From NCBI GenBank assembly GCA_905214865.1, contig CAJMNO010000018.1, positions 1 to 48,505 on the forward strand: a DNA stretch of 48,505 nucleotides, given 5' to 3'. A program made the position numbers and the translations under genes. Source of the stretch: an uncultured bacterium (lineage in GTDB: Bacteria > Actinomycetota > Coriobacteriia > Coriobacteriales > Atopobiaceae). The notes under the pieces were generated by a model, which made no database searches, was not told the origin of the DNA, and was given only the letters and a program-made list of their open reading frames with translations. Position 1 is the stretch's first letter; the number at the start of each line of letters is the position of its first letter. Positions 6,588-14,409 of this stretch are shown here, piece by piece.

Positions 6588-7946
6588 ATGGACACGATGA
6601 GGAGCGTCACCACCGAGGACCTGGCGAACAGCCGCGAGGGGTTCCTTTCCGAGCGCGCGAACGTCGTCGCCAAGAACGCAGTCACCAGCATGGGTCTTCG
6701 CGCGGCTGCGCGCGTCCCCGAGGGAGTCGCGGGCAACACGATGCAGTTTGACATCGACCTCACGCAGGGCAAGCGCTGCGACCAGCAGCGCTCCGGCCGC
6801 TGCTGGATGTTCGCGAGCCTCAACACCATGCGCTATCGCGTCATCAAGAAGTACAACCTCAAGACCTTCGAGCTGAGCCAGGCCTTCCCCCTGTTCTACG
6901 ACAAGCTGGAGAAGAGCAACTGGTTCCTCGAGAACATCCTCGACACGCTCGACGAGCCCCTGGGCGGCAGGCTCGTCTCCTACCTGCTGACCGACCCCAT
7001 CGGCGACGGCGGGCAGTGGGACATGTTCAAGAGCCTCGTGAGGAAGTACGGCGTCGTCCCCAAGGAGTCGATGCCCGAGACCGCCTGCTCGCGCAACACC
7101 CGCGAGATGGACGCGTATCTCACCCGCTACCTGCGCGGCTGCGCCAAGCGCCTGCGCGAGTCGCACGCGGCGGGGGTCGGCCAAGGCGACCTCTCCTCCA
7201 TGAAGAAGCAGATGATGGACGACGTGTACCACCTGCTCGTCACCTGCCTGGGGGAGCCCCCCGCGAGCTTTGAGGTGCGCCTGCGCGACAAGGACGACGA
7301 GCTCGCGCTCTCCGGCACGTTCACGCCCCGGGAGTTCTTTGACGAGGCCGTGGGCATGGAGCTCGACGACTACGTGTCGCTGATCAGCGCCCCCACCGCC
7401 GACAAGCCGTTTGGCCACACCTACACCGTGAGCCGCCTGGGCAACGTGTGGGAGGATGGCGGCGTGCGCTACCTCAACCTCGAGCCGTCCGAGCTCAAGC
7501 GCGTCGCCGTTGCGCAGCTGCGCGACGGGCTCCCCGTGTGGTTTGGCTGCGACGTGGCGCAGAGCTACCTGGGCGACGAGGGCATCATGGACACCGCCGC
7601 CCTCGACGTGGACGGCCTCCTCGGGTTCCCCGTGGAGGGCTGCATGGACAAGGCGGAGCGCCTGGACTACGGCGAGTCCCTCATGACCCACGCGATGGTG
7701 CTCGAGGGCGTCAGGCTGGACGAGAGCGGCGCCCCCACCCTCTGGAAGGTCGAGAACAGCTGGGGCAAGGACCACGGCAGGGACGGCTTCGACACCCTCT
7801 CCGACCCCTGGTTCGACCAGTACGTGTACCAGGTCGTCGTGGACAAGAGGTACCTCTCGCCCGACGAGCGCCACACCTACGAGACCGAGGAGCCCACGGT
7901 CCTGGAGCCCTGGGACCCCATGGGATCCCTCGCGCTCGCCCGCTAG
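6588..7946 (+). CDS. pepC: Aminopeptidase C (C1B papain-like), copy 1
   Basis: This 452-residue cytosolic cysteine aminopeptidase of the bleomycin hydrolase family removes N-terminal amino acids from peptides. The catalytic set is complete: Gln66 and Cys72 in DQQRSGRCWMFA, His368 in SLMTHAMV, and Asn390 in VENSWGKD. Length matches the family (about 440-450). No signal peptide is present. The start ATG has GAAGGGAG upstream. A candidate -10 (TATCCT, 6535-6540) lies before it. It is divergent from cca and followed 75 bp later by a diverged paralogue, pointing to an old tandem duplication. Confidence 0.92.
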   Translation: MDTMRSVTTEDLANSREGFLSERANVVAKNAVTSMGLRAAARVPEGVAGNTMQFDIDLTQGKRCDQQRSGRCWMFASLNTMRYRVIKKYNLKTFELSQAFPLFYDKLEKSNWFLENILDTLDEPLGGRLVSYLLTDPIGDGGQWDMFKSLVRKYGVVPKESMPETACSRNTREMDAYLTRYLRGCAKRLRESHAAGVGQGDLSSMKKQMMDDVYHLLVTCLGEPPASFEVRLRDKDDELALSGTFTPREFFDEAVGMELDDYVSLISAPTADKPFGHTYTVSRLGNVWEDGGVRYLNLEPSELKRVAVAQLRDGLPVWFGCDVAQSYLGDEGIMDTAALDVDGLLGFPVEGCMDKAERLDYGESLMTHAMVLEGVRLDESGAPTLWKVENSWGKDHGRDGFDTLSDPWFDQYVYQVVVDKRYLSPDERHTYETEEPTVLEPWDPMGSLALAR

Positions 7947-7978
7947 GGACGCACGGCAACCACGCGACAGCGACCAAA

Positions 7979-8007
7979 GGCGCCCTCCCCGGTCACGGGA
8001 GGGCGCC
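7979..8007. other. Strong hairpin between the two pepC genes
   Basis: GGCGCCCTCCC and GGGAGGGCGCC form a perfect 11-bp stem with a seven-base loop, 15 bases before the second pepC start. No T-tract follows on the plus strand. It may partly terminate or stabilise the upstream message, so that the two genes are unequally expressed. Confidence 0.5.
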
Positions 8008-8021
8008 GCGTTAGGAGAGAC

Positions 8022-9482
8022 ATGAGCACCACAGTCGAGCCCAGCTGGGCACGGGAACAGCATGACAGCTTTGGCGGGAGCCGCGGCAACCGCATCGCCC
8101 GCAACGCGGTGGCGTCCGACAACCTCTTCAAGGCGGCGCGCGACGTCTCGACCCTGAGGACCTATCACGACACCTTCTCGGTGAGCCGACCCAAGACGGG
8201 AGAGGTGACCAACCAGCGCCACTCCGGCCGCTGCTGGATGTTCTCGGCCTACAACGTCGCCCGCGCCGAGACCATGCGCCTGCTCGACGTCGACAGCTTC
8301 GAGTTCAGCCAGTCGTTCGGCATGTTCTACGACAAGCTGGAGAAGGCCAACGCCTTCCTCGAGAACGTGATGGCCCTGGCAGGCCGTCCCGCCGACGACC
8401 GCGAGCTCTCGTTCGTGCTCGAGGGCGGCATCGAGGACGGGGGCTACTACCCGTTCGCGATGAACCTCATCGCGAAGTGGGGCCTCGTCCCCAAGGACGT
8501 GATGCCCGAGACCGCCTGCTCCAAGGACTCCTCACAGATGGACGCCCAGCTCAACAGGCTCGCAAGGCGCGATGCGTGCGAGCTTCGCCGCATGCATGCC
8601 CAGGGCGTGGGCGACGATGCCCTCAGGGCGCGCAAGCAGGAGATGCTCGAGGGCTTCTACCGCATGCTCGCAATCTGCCTGGGCGAGCCCCCGGAGACGT
8701 TTGACCTCGAGGTCTCCGTCGGCAAGGACGCGAAGGTACCCGCCGAGAGGCTCGAGGTCCAGGGCGGCTCACGCGAGGGCGACGCCGGCAAGGGCGATGG
8801 CAAGGACGACGACAAGCCGCGCCGCATCCTTCGAGACCGCGGCATCACCCCAAGGCAGTTCGCTGAGCGCTACGTTCCCTTTGACCCCAACGACTACGTC
8901 GACCTGGTCTCGATCCCCGGCGAGACCCGACCCTTCAACCATGCGTACCACCTGAGGTGGACGGACAGCGTGCTGGGTGCCACGCCCCTGCGCTTCCTCA
9001 ACGTGGAGCCAGAGGTCCTCGACGCCGCGGCCGTGGCCTCGCTCAAGGCGGGCGTCCCCTGCGAGATGTCCTGTGACGTGATGCAGCAGTTCCCGCGCGG
9101 AATCGAGGACTTCCCCGGGGTGCTCGCCCTCGACACGATGGACTACGAGGGTCTCTTCGACGTCGACCTGCAGATGGGGCGCGCCGACATGTACGACCTG
9201 CGCGAGAGCTCGCTCACGCACGCAATGACCTTCCAGGGCGTGGAGCTGGGCGAGGACGGACGCCCCGTCGCGTGGCGCGTGGAGAACAGCTGGGGCAAGG
9301 ACGCTTGCAAGGACGGCTTCCTGGTGGTCTCCGCCGACTGGTTCCACCTGTACGGCGGCGAGGTCGCCGTCCGCCGCGAGTTCGTTCCCGAGGACGTGCT
9401 CAGGATGTGGGACGAGCTGCCCGCCGACGAGGTGGAGCCCTGGAGCGGCATGGGTCGCGCGCTTCGCCACCAGTCGCTGTAG
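8022..9482 (+). CDS. pepC: Aminopeptidase C (C1B papain-like), copy 2
   Basis: A second bleomycin-hydrolase-type aminopeptidase, 486 residues, with a full catalytic set: Gln65 and Cys71 in TNQRHSGRCWMF, His400 in SSLTHAMTF, and Asn422 in VENSWGKD. AGGAGAG precedes the ATG. It differs from copy 1 by a charged insertion at about residues 234-272, with glycine/lysine/aspartate runs (GKGDGKDDDKPRR), in the loop between two helices of the core. That insertion is unlikely to touch the active site but could alter hexamer assembly or access to the central cavity. Two paralogues suggest a peptide-using, amino-acid-fermenting lifestyle (inference). Confidence 0.92.
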   Translation: MSTTVEPSWAREQHDSFGGSRGNRIARNAVASDNLFKAARDVSTLRTYHDTFSVSRPKTGEVTNQRHSGRCWMFSAYNVARAETMRLLDVDSFEFSQSFGMFYDKLEKANAFLENVMALAGRPADDRELSFVLEGGIEDGGYYPFAMNLIAKWGLVPKDVMPETACSKDSSQMDAQLNRLARRDACELRRMHAQGVGDDALRARKQEMLEGFYRMLAICLGEPPETFDLEVSVGKDAKVPAERLEVQGGSREGDAGKGDGKDDDKPRRILRDRGITPRQFAERYVPFDPNDYVDLVSIPGETRPFNHAYHLRWTDSVLGATPLRFLNVEPEVLDAAAVASLKAGVPCEMSCDVMQQFPRGIEDFPGVLALDTMDYEGLFDVDLQMGRADMYDLRESSLTHAMTFQGVELGEDGRPVAWRVENSWGKDACKDGFLVVSADWFHLYGGEVAVRREFVPEDVLRMWDELPADEVEPWSGMGRALRHQSL

Positions 9483-9497
9483 CGAAGGGGAGAAGCA

Positions 9498-10109
9498 ATG
9501 GCAGGCATCGAGAACATCGTCTTCGACATGGGGCAGGTGCTCCTCCGCTTTGACGGCATGCTCTTCTCGCGTGCCTTCACGTCGAGCGAGGAAGACGCCC
9601 ACGCCCTCAACGACGCGCTCTTCTCCAACCCGTCCTGGGCGCTGCTCGACGCCGGCGTCATCAGCGAGGACACCATGCTCGCCATCGCCCGCAGGCGGCT
9701 TCCGGAGCGTCTGTGGCCAAGCCTCGAGGACGCCGCCGCCAACTGGGACCTGCACCAGCCGGCGATCGACCAGACCAACGACCTCGCACGGCGGCTGCAC
9801 CAGGCTGGGTACAGCCTCTACCTGCTGTCCAACGCCGGCGTCAGGTTCGACCGCGCCAAGGGGAGGATCCCCGTGCTCCCCCTTCTCTCGGGCTGGGTGG
9901 TCTCGGCCTACGAGCACCTGATGAAGCCCGACCCCGCCATCTACGCCCTCCTGTGCCAGAGGTATGGGTTGGATCCCTCCTCCTGTCTCTTCGTGGACGA
10001 CAACCAGGACAACGTGGAGGGCGCTCGCAAGGCGGGGATGAGCGCCTACCGCTTCACCACCGCCACGGACCTCGAGGTGCACCTGGGGGACTTCGGGATC
10101 TCCCTGTAA
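9498..10109 (+). CDS. HAD-superfamily phosphatase (YihX-like)
   Basis: A 203-residue cytosolic haloacid dehalogenase-type hydrolase. Motif I is FDMGQVLL (nucleophile Asp10; the usual second Asp is Gly, as in the FDxGxVL branch that includes the glucose-1-phosphatase YihX). Motif II is LLSNAG, motif III is the lysine of KPDPAIY, and motif IV is FVDDNQDN. A small helical cap follows motif I. The substrate is probably a sugar phosphate, but specificity cannot be read from sequence. It starts 15 bases after pepC copy 2, with AAGGGGAG upstream, and probably shares its transcript, which ends at the strong hairpin at 10130-10168. Confidence 0.85.
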   Translation: MAGIENIVFDMGQVLLRFDGMLFSRAFTSSEEDAHALNDALFSNPSWALLDAGVISEDTMLAIARRRLPERLWPSLEDAAANWDLHQPAIDQTNDLARRLHQAGYSLYLLSNAGVRFDRAKGRIPVLPLLSGWVVSAYEHLMKPDPAIYALLCQRYGLDPSSCLFVDDNQDNVEGARKAGMSAYRFTTATDLEVHLGDFGISL

Positions 10110-10129
10110 CGCATGGAGGAGAGACGAAC

Positions 10130-10168
10130 GGGCACCCATCCGCACAGGCACCAGGCGGATGGGTGCCC
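10130..10168. terminator. Bidirectional hairpin between convergent genes
   Basis: A perfect 14-bp stem (GGGCACCCATCCGC / GCGGATGGGTGCCC) with an 11-base loop separates the convergent HAD genes. Neither side has a good T-run, but position and strength indicate transcription termination in both directions. Confidence 0.65.
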
Positions 10169-10182
10169 CTCTCTCCCCCGCC

Positions 10183-10608
10183 CTAGCCCCTCGCGAACGC
10201 CCCCTCGTCGCGCACGGTCGCCATCACGTGGCGTGGCACCGCGTAGAGCACGTTGGAGCCCAGGATGCGCGAGGCGGACTCCCTTGCCCTCGGCATGGCT
10301 CCGGCGGGGGCGTAGGAGCGCGAGAAGCGCCGCAGCATGGCCACGTCGTTGCCCCCGTCGCCGTACACCGCCACCTGGTGCACCGACCCGTCCCTGCCGA
10401 GGACGATGGCACCGTTGGCGCAGACCGCCTCGATGGGCACGCCGCCAAAGCCGAAGCCACCGGGCGATCGCATGACCCTGCCCGTGGCGACGGCGAAGTG
10501 CCTCCCCGAGTTGGTCGCCGCGCGGATGGCGCGAAGGACCGGTCGGCTCACGCGGTGCGTCGCCCCCAGGAGCGTCCCGTCCAGGTCACTGGCAAATAGA
10601 CCGACCAT
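10183..10608 (-). CDS. Cof-type HAD hydrolase lacking its cap domain
   Basis: The N-terminus is a typical Cof/YidA-type start: FASDLDGTLL (Asp8, Asp10) and the later FAVATGR. The C-terminal part has the metal-binding VYGDGGNDVAML (residues 81-92). Usual members are 260-290 residues, with a C2 cap domain and a motif III lysine between these parts. Here the product is only 141 residues, and sequence jumps at about residues 75-82 from GRDGSVHQ straight to VAVYGDGGND. The frame is intact, so this is a clean in-frame loss of about 120 residues including the lysine. It is probably inactive or altered. Its ATG overlaps the yigZ stop codon (TGATG), so it is translationally coupled. Confidence 0.75.
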   Translation of the reverse strand: MVGLFASDLDGTLLGATHRVSRPVLRAIRAATNSGRHFAVATGRVMRSPGGFGFGGVPIEAVCANGAIVLGRDGSVHQVAVYGDGGNDVAMLRRFSRSYAPAGAMPRARESASRILGSNVLYAVPRHVMATVRDEGAFARG

Positions 10609-11252
10609 CACAGCACCCCAAAGGAGGGCTCGCCCACCACGCAGAGGTCCTCCCCGTTGGCAAGCTCCCTCATGGCGCCCACGAAGGCGTCCTCCCGCCC
10701 CGTGGGAAACGCGCAGTTCATCTGCACGTCCTCCGCAAAGATGGTGTCCCTCACCTTGCCCCCGCACTCCCCCACCAGGCGCTCGACGCGACCGTAGGCG
10801 GCGTAGGGAATGGTGCAGGTCACGCGCGTCACCAGGGTCATTCGGACCAGGTGGTCCCCGTCACGCGCCTGGTCCACGGCAGCCTGGACCGCGGCGGAGT
10901 AGGCGCGGACGAGTCCCCCGGGGCCAAGGAGGGTCCCGCCAAAGTAGCGCGTGACCACGCAGCACACGTCCGAGAGGGACGCCCCCCTCAGGACATCGAG
11001 GCACGGCATGCCGGCGGTGCGCTGGGGCTCCCCGTCGTCGGAGCACCTCTCCCTCCCGTCGTGCAGCAGCCAGGCGGGCACGTTGTGCCTGGCGTCGTGG
11101 TGGCGCGACCGCACCTCCGCGATGAACTCCTCGGCCTGCGTCTCGCCCTCCACGTGACGGAGCTGGGCTATGAAGCGGCTCCTGCGGTCGACGACCTCGG
11201 CGGTGGCCTCGTACCCGCCCTCGAGCGTGAGATATCCCTCGGATGCCTGCAT
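10608..11252 (-). CDS. yigZ: YigZ/IMPACT family protein
   Basis: This 214-residue protein belongs to the UPF0029/IMPACT family (YigZ, YvyE), which has a ribosomal-protein-S5-like first domain and a ferredoxin-like second domain. Visible signatures are RSRFIAQL, HHDARHNVPAWLL, SDDGEPQRTAGMPCLDVL and VVTRYFGGTLLGPGGLVRAY. The eukaryotic relative binds Gcn1 and dampens Gcn2 signalling; the bacterial role is not settled. The ATG at 11252 is favoured by GGGAGG four bases upstream. It is the first gene of a two-gene minus-strand operon with the capless HAD protein, divergent from rnpB. Confidence 0.85.
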   Translation of the reverse strand: MQASEGYLTLEGGYEATAEVVDRRSRFIAQLRHVEGETQAEEFIAEVRSRHHDARHNVPAWLLHDGRERCSDDGEPQRTAGMPCLDVLRGASLSDVCCVVTRYFGGTLLGPGGLVRAYSAAVQAAVDQARDGDHLVRMTLVTRVTCTIPYAAYGRVERLVGECGGKVRDTIFAEDVQMNCAFPTGREDAFVGAMRELANGEDLCVVGEPSFGVL

Positions 11253-11379
11253 GCAACCTCCCAGACGGACGAACGTCTCCTGCAGATGGTAGCAAAGGAG
11301 GCTGCGTGCCATCCAAACGGAGCCTCGCGCAGCCAAGATGGAGATGCGGGAACCCGACGGGGGCGCGACGGGGGCATGC

Positions 11380-11385
11380 TACAAT
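11380..11385 (+). promoter_or_regulatory. Probable -10 element of rnpB
   Basis: TACAAT ends eight bases before the first base of the RNase P RNA. No convincing -35 is visible at 16-18 bp upstream. Confidence 0.5.
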
Positions 11386-11392
11386 CTCCCCT

Positions 11393-11751
11393 GCGAAGTG
11401 GGCCAGGCGATCGCGGGGCCTCCCGGCAACGGGTGGCCATGAGGAAAGTCCGGGCTCCACAGGGCAGGAAGCTGGTTAACGGCCAGGCGGGGCGACCCGA
11501 CGGAAAGCGCCGCAGAAAAGAAGACTCCCGCTGCCTCTTCGAGGTGAGAGAAAAGCTGAAACGGTGGTGCAAGAGACCACCAGCGTCGTGGCAACACGGC
11601 GGCTTGGCAAGCCCCTTCCGGAGCAAACGCAAATAGGAGCGCCATGGTGTGGCCCGCACCGCGCTCGGGTTGCGCGCTAGAGGGCGCCGGCAACGGCGTC
11701 AGTAGATAAATGATCGTCCACGACAGAACCCGGCTCATAGGCCCACTTCGC
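11393..11751 (+). ncRNA. rnpB: RNase P RNA (type A)
   Basis: The catalytic RNA of RNase P, which matures tRNA 5-prime ends. The termini GCGAAGTGGGCC (start) and GGCCCACTTCGC (end) pair as helix P1. The conserved GAGGAAAGTCCGGGCTCC and the 3-prime ACAGAACCCGGCTCATAGGC form the P4 core, and GGTGAGAG-type and AGCAAACGCAAATAGG-type segments lie between. The length of 359 bases fits the ancestral type A fold. It is transcribed divergently from yigZ. Confidence 0.95.
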
Positions 11752-11858
11752 ACTTATCTTATCTTGCACGGGCACATCTTCCCTGTTAGGCGCAGCACTC
11801 TTGGCGCAGCTCATCGTGTCTCGACGATGGGTTGCCGCCCGCCATGGGCATACCCACC

Positions 11859-11915
11859 AGAACGCCTGTACGCAACGCGGGCACTCGCCTATAATCGGTA
11901 CAGAACACCTGTACG
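11859..11915 (+). promoter_or_regulatory. Promoter bracketed by two LexA-like operators
   Basis: AGAACGCCTGTACG (11859-11872) and AGAACACCTGTACG (11902-11915) differ by one base and lie 43 bp apart, on either side of a perfect TATAAT (11890-11895). Each fits GAAC-N4-GTAC, one base off the Gram-positive and actinobacterial LexA core GAAC-N4-GTTC. The first covers the expected -35 position and the second the start of transcription. The gene downstream is a predicted DNA-repair radical SAM enzyme, so SOS control is plausible; LexA binding is inferred. Confidence 0.6.
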
Positions 11916-11928
11916 GTCTGGAGGCCCC

Positions 11929-13299
11929 ATGGACGTCATGGACAAGCTTGCGATTCTTGCGGAGGCGGCCAAGTTCGACGCCGCGTGCACCTCCTCGGGG
12001 GTCCAAAGGGGCCCTCGCAAAAGGGGCGTGGGAGACGCCCGGGCGGCCGGTTGCTGCCACAGCTTCGCGCCGGATGGGCGCTGCATCACGCTCCTCAAGG
12101 TGCTCATGTCCAACGCATGCAGCTACGACTGCGCCTATTGCGTCAACCGGCGCGGCGCCTCATGCCCGCGGGCCACCTTCTCCCCCAGGGAGCTGGCCGA
12201 GCTCACCATAGGCTTCTACAAGCGCAACTACATCGAGGGGCTGTTCCTCTCGTCGGGCGTGCTGGGGACTCCGGACGAGACGACCGAGCGCATGATAGAG
12301 TGCCTGCGCACCCTTCGGCAGGACTACCACTTCAACGGTTACATCCATGCCAAGGTGATTCCCGGCACGTCGCCGGAGCTCGTCAGGCGCCTGGGGCTGC
12401 TCGCCGACCGACTGAGCTCCAACGTCGAGCTCCCAAGCTCTGCGTCGCTCCAGGCGCTCTGCCCGGACAAGGACTCGCGTGCCGTCCTCGCGCCCATGGG
12501 TCAGATCGCGCGGGGCAGGCGGGAGGAGGAGAGCCGCCTCCTCGCCCAGGGAAAGGGGGCCTCGCTGGCGCGCAGGCCGGCATCGGGTGACATGGGCCCC
12601 GGACTGGGCGGGGCGGCGCTCAGGATGACCCTGAGCAAGTCCAGGAGCGCCGTTCCCAACTCGCGTAGGAAGTTCGCCCCAGCGGGGCAGTCCACCCAAC
12701 TCATCGTGGGGGCGTCACCCGAGACGGACCGCCAGATACTCAGGCTCTCGGAGTCCTTGTACAAGAAGTTCGACCTCAAGAGGGTGTTCTTCTCGGCCTA
12801 CATGCCCATGCTCAGCGACTCGCGCCTCCCCGAGCCCGGGACGCCCGTGCCCCTCAGGCGCGAGCACAGGCTGTACCAGGCGGACTGGCTCATGCGCTAC
12901 TACGACTTCTCACCGGGCGAACTGGTGACCGAGGACAGGCCGTGGCTCGACCTCGACCTTGACCCAAAGCTCGCCTGGGCCATCGCGAACCTCGACCGCT
13001 TTCCCGTCGAGGTCATGACGGCGCCGCTCGAGGCCCTCCTCCGCGTCCCCGGCATCGGTCCTGTGGGCGCAAGGAGGATCGTGGCGGCGCGAAGGACGCA
13101 GCGCCTCGGCTTCGACGACCTGGCGGCGCTCAAGATCACCCTCAAGAGGGCGCGGCCCTTCGTCACTTGCTGCGGAAGGAGGGACAGTGGCTCCGTGCTG
13201 GACGAGGGCTACCTCAGGAGGAAGGCGATGGATGAAGCGCGATCAACACGGTACTCTCGGGCGCGACGGGAGGCAGAGGGTCAGCTCACCCTCTTCTGA
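11929..13299 (+). CDS. Putative DNA modification/repair radical SAM protein (TIGR03916-like)
   Basis: The 456-residue product has a radical SAM cluster site C64-x3-C68-x2-C71 in SNACSYDCAYCVNRRG, within a TIM-barrel-like first two thirds, and a C-terminal helix-hairpin-helix (LLRVPGIGPVGARRIVAARR) that in other enzymes binds DNA backbone. This combination defines the family annotated as the radical SAM protein linked to a uracil-DNA-glycosylase-like partner. Relative to my recollection of the family there is an extra basic, glycine-rich stretch of about 30-40 residues around residues 205-240. GGAGG precedes the ATG at 11929; an ATG at 11938 is also possible. The next gene, its usual partner, overlaps its end by 68 bases. 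The reaction is not known. Confidence 0.85.
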   Translation: MDVMDKLAILAEAAKFDAACTSSGVQRGPRKRGVGDARAAGCCHSFAPDGRCITLLKVLMSNACSYDCAYCVNRRGASCPRATFSPRELAELTIGFYKRNYIEGLFLSSGVLGTPDETTERMIECLRTLRQDYHFNGYIHAKVIPGTSPELVRRLGLLADRLSSNVELPSSASLQALCPDKDSRAVLAPMGQIARGRREEESRLLAQGKGASLARRPASGDMGPGLGGAALRMTLSKSRSAVPNSRRKFAPAGQSTQLIVGASPETDRQILRLSESLYKKFDLKRVFFSAYMPMLSDSRLPEPGTPVPLRREHRLYQADWLMRYYDFSPGELVTEDRPWLDLDLDPKLAWAIANLDRFPVEVMTAPLEALLRVPGIGPVGARRIVAARRTQRLGFDDLAALKITLKRARPFVTCCGRRDSGSVLDEGYLRRKAMDEARSTRYSRARREAEGQLTLF

Positions 13300-14257
13300 G
13301 GTTGGCCCAGGGGAGGATGTCGTCCCAGCCGGTCTCCGTGGCCTCACCAAGGCGTTGGAGTCCGCACGCGAGGAGGGAATTCCGGTCGCGCTGGGGGTCC
13401 CACGCTCGATGGAGGGCGTCCTCGGTGGGATAGCACTCACCTACCTTGCACACTCCGACCCGTCGTCAACCAGGATCTGCGACCACGAGGCGCTGCAGCC
13501 AGAGCTGCTCGAGAGGGTGCTCCTGGTCACGGAGGAAAGCGAGGGGGACCTGGTCCCCCTCGCCCACCGCGTATGGCAGTCGCTCGGGCAGCGCTGCGGG
13601 TCGGGATGCACCAATCGGATCCTGTACGCCTGCGCATCCGACGACCCGGGGATGCCGCAGGTCGTGAACCGCTACGTCAGGCTCTCGTTCTCCCTCGGCA
13701 CAAACGTCACGAGCAGCCTTGCCCATGCAGACGTCCTGGCCGTTGACGCCCTCGCGCGGCAGGTCTCCTCCGAGTGCGAGAAGACGAGGCAGTTCGCGCG
13801 ATTCTCGCACCTTCCCAGCGGCGGCTGGTTCTGCTCCCTCTCCCCCAAGGCAAACACGCTCCCGCTCTGTGCCCAGCACTTCTCGAGGAGAATGAGAGGG
13901 GACCGCTTCTGTATGCTCGACCCCATCCACGGGATCGCGGTCTTCCACGAGGAGGGCGATCGCTCGGCGCGCGTGGCGCGGCTCGATGCGGGGATGGCAC
14001 GCCAGGCAAGGGAGGCGGCGTCTGACGTCGACACGGAGGAGCGGAGGTTCCAGGAGATGTGGGCGACCTTCTACCGCTCGATGGAGCTCCCCGGCAGGGA
14101 TGCCACGGACAGGGGATACGACCTCAGGGCGCGCTTCATGCCCAAGCGGCTGTGGGACTCGCTTCCAGAGCTCGCGGAGGCCCCTTCCAGCCCCTTTGCC
14201 GGATGGGCATCGAAGCCTCAGGGGGCAGTGGGGCAACAGAGGATCGGCGACTCCTGA
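13232..14257 (+). CDS. TIGR03915-family putative DNA metabolism protein
   Basis: A 341-residue soluble protein matching the partner family of the preceding radical SAM enzyme. Visible marks are the helical middle (YVRLSFSLGTNVTSSLAHAD), the strand pair WFCSLSPKANTLPLCAQHFS, the DRFCMLDPIHGIAVFH strand, and a C-terminal MWATFYRSMELPGRD followed by MPKRLWDSLPEL. In some genomes the partner carries a fused uracil-DNA-glycosylase domain; none is present here, as the protein ends soon after the MPKRLW motif. The ATG at 13232 lies inside the upstream gene, behind AGGAGGAAGG. The two should be made together and probably act as one complex (inference). Confidence 0.8.
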   Translation: MKRDQHGTLGRDGRQRVSSPSSEVGPGEDVVPAGLRGLTKALESAREEGIPVALGVPRSMEGVLGGIALTYLAHSDPSSTRICDHEALQPELLERVLLVTEESEGDLVPLAHRVWQSLGQRCGSGCTNRILYACASDDPGMPQVVNRYVRLSFSLGTNVTSSLAHADVLAVDALARQVSSECEKTRQFARFSHLPSGGWFCSLSPKANTLPLCAQHFSRRMRGDRFCMLDPIHGIAVFHEEGDRSARVARLDAGMARQAREAASDVDTEERRFQEMWATFYRSMELPGRDATDRGYDLRARFMPKRLWDSLPELAEAPSSPFAGWASKPQGAVGQQRIGDS

Positions 14258-14352
14258 GAAACGGAGAGTGCCAACGGTCTGTCGTGCAAAGCCCGTCCGC
14301 GCGGGAAGGCGAACCGTCGCCGCCCGTCACCACCCCCGCACACACAAGCAAA

Positions 14353-14382
14353 GGCGGCCGACCCCGTAGGGAGTCGGCCGCC
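14353..14382. terminator. Bidirectional terminator between TIGR03915 gene and divIVA
   Basis: GGCGGCCGAC and GTCGGCCGCC form a perfect 10-bp stem with a ten-base loop, followed by TCTTT on the plus strand and CTTTG on the minus strand. It serves the convergent ends of the repair pair and of the long minus-strand division cluster. Confidence 0.8.
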
Positions 14383-14409
14383 TCTTTGGGTGCCACAGGA
14401 GATTGCGCC

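Noticed and set aside
11812..11829. CATCGT-ACGATG hairpin as the rnpB terminator
   Set aside because: Six-bp stem, no T-run, and about 60 bp beyond the mature RNA end.
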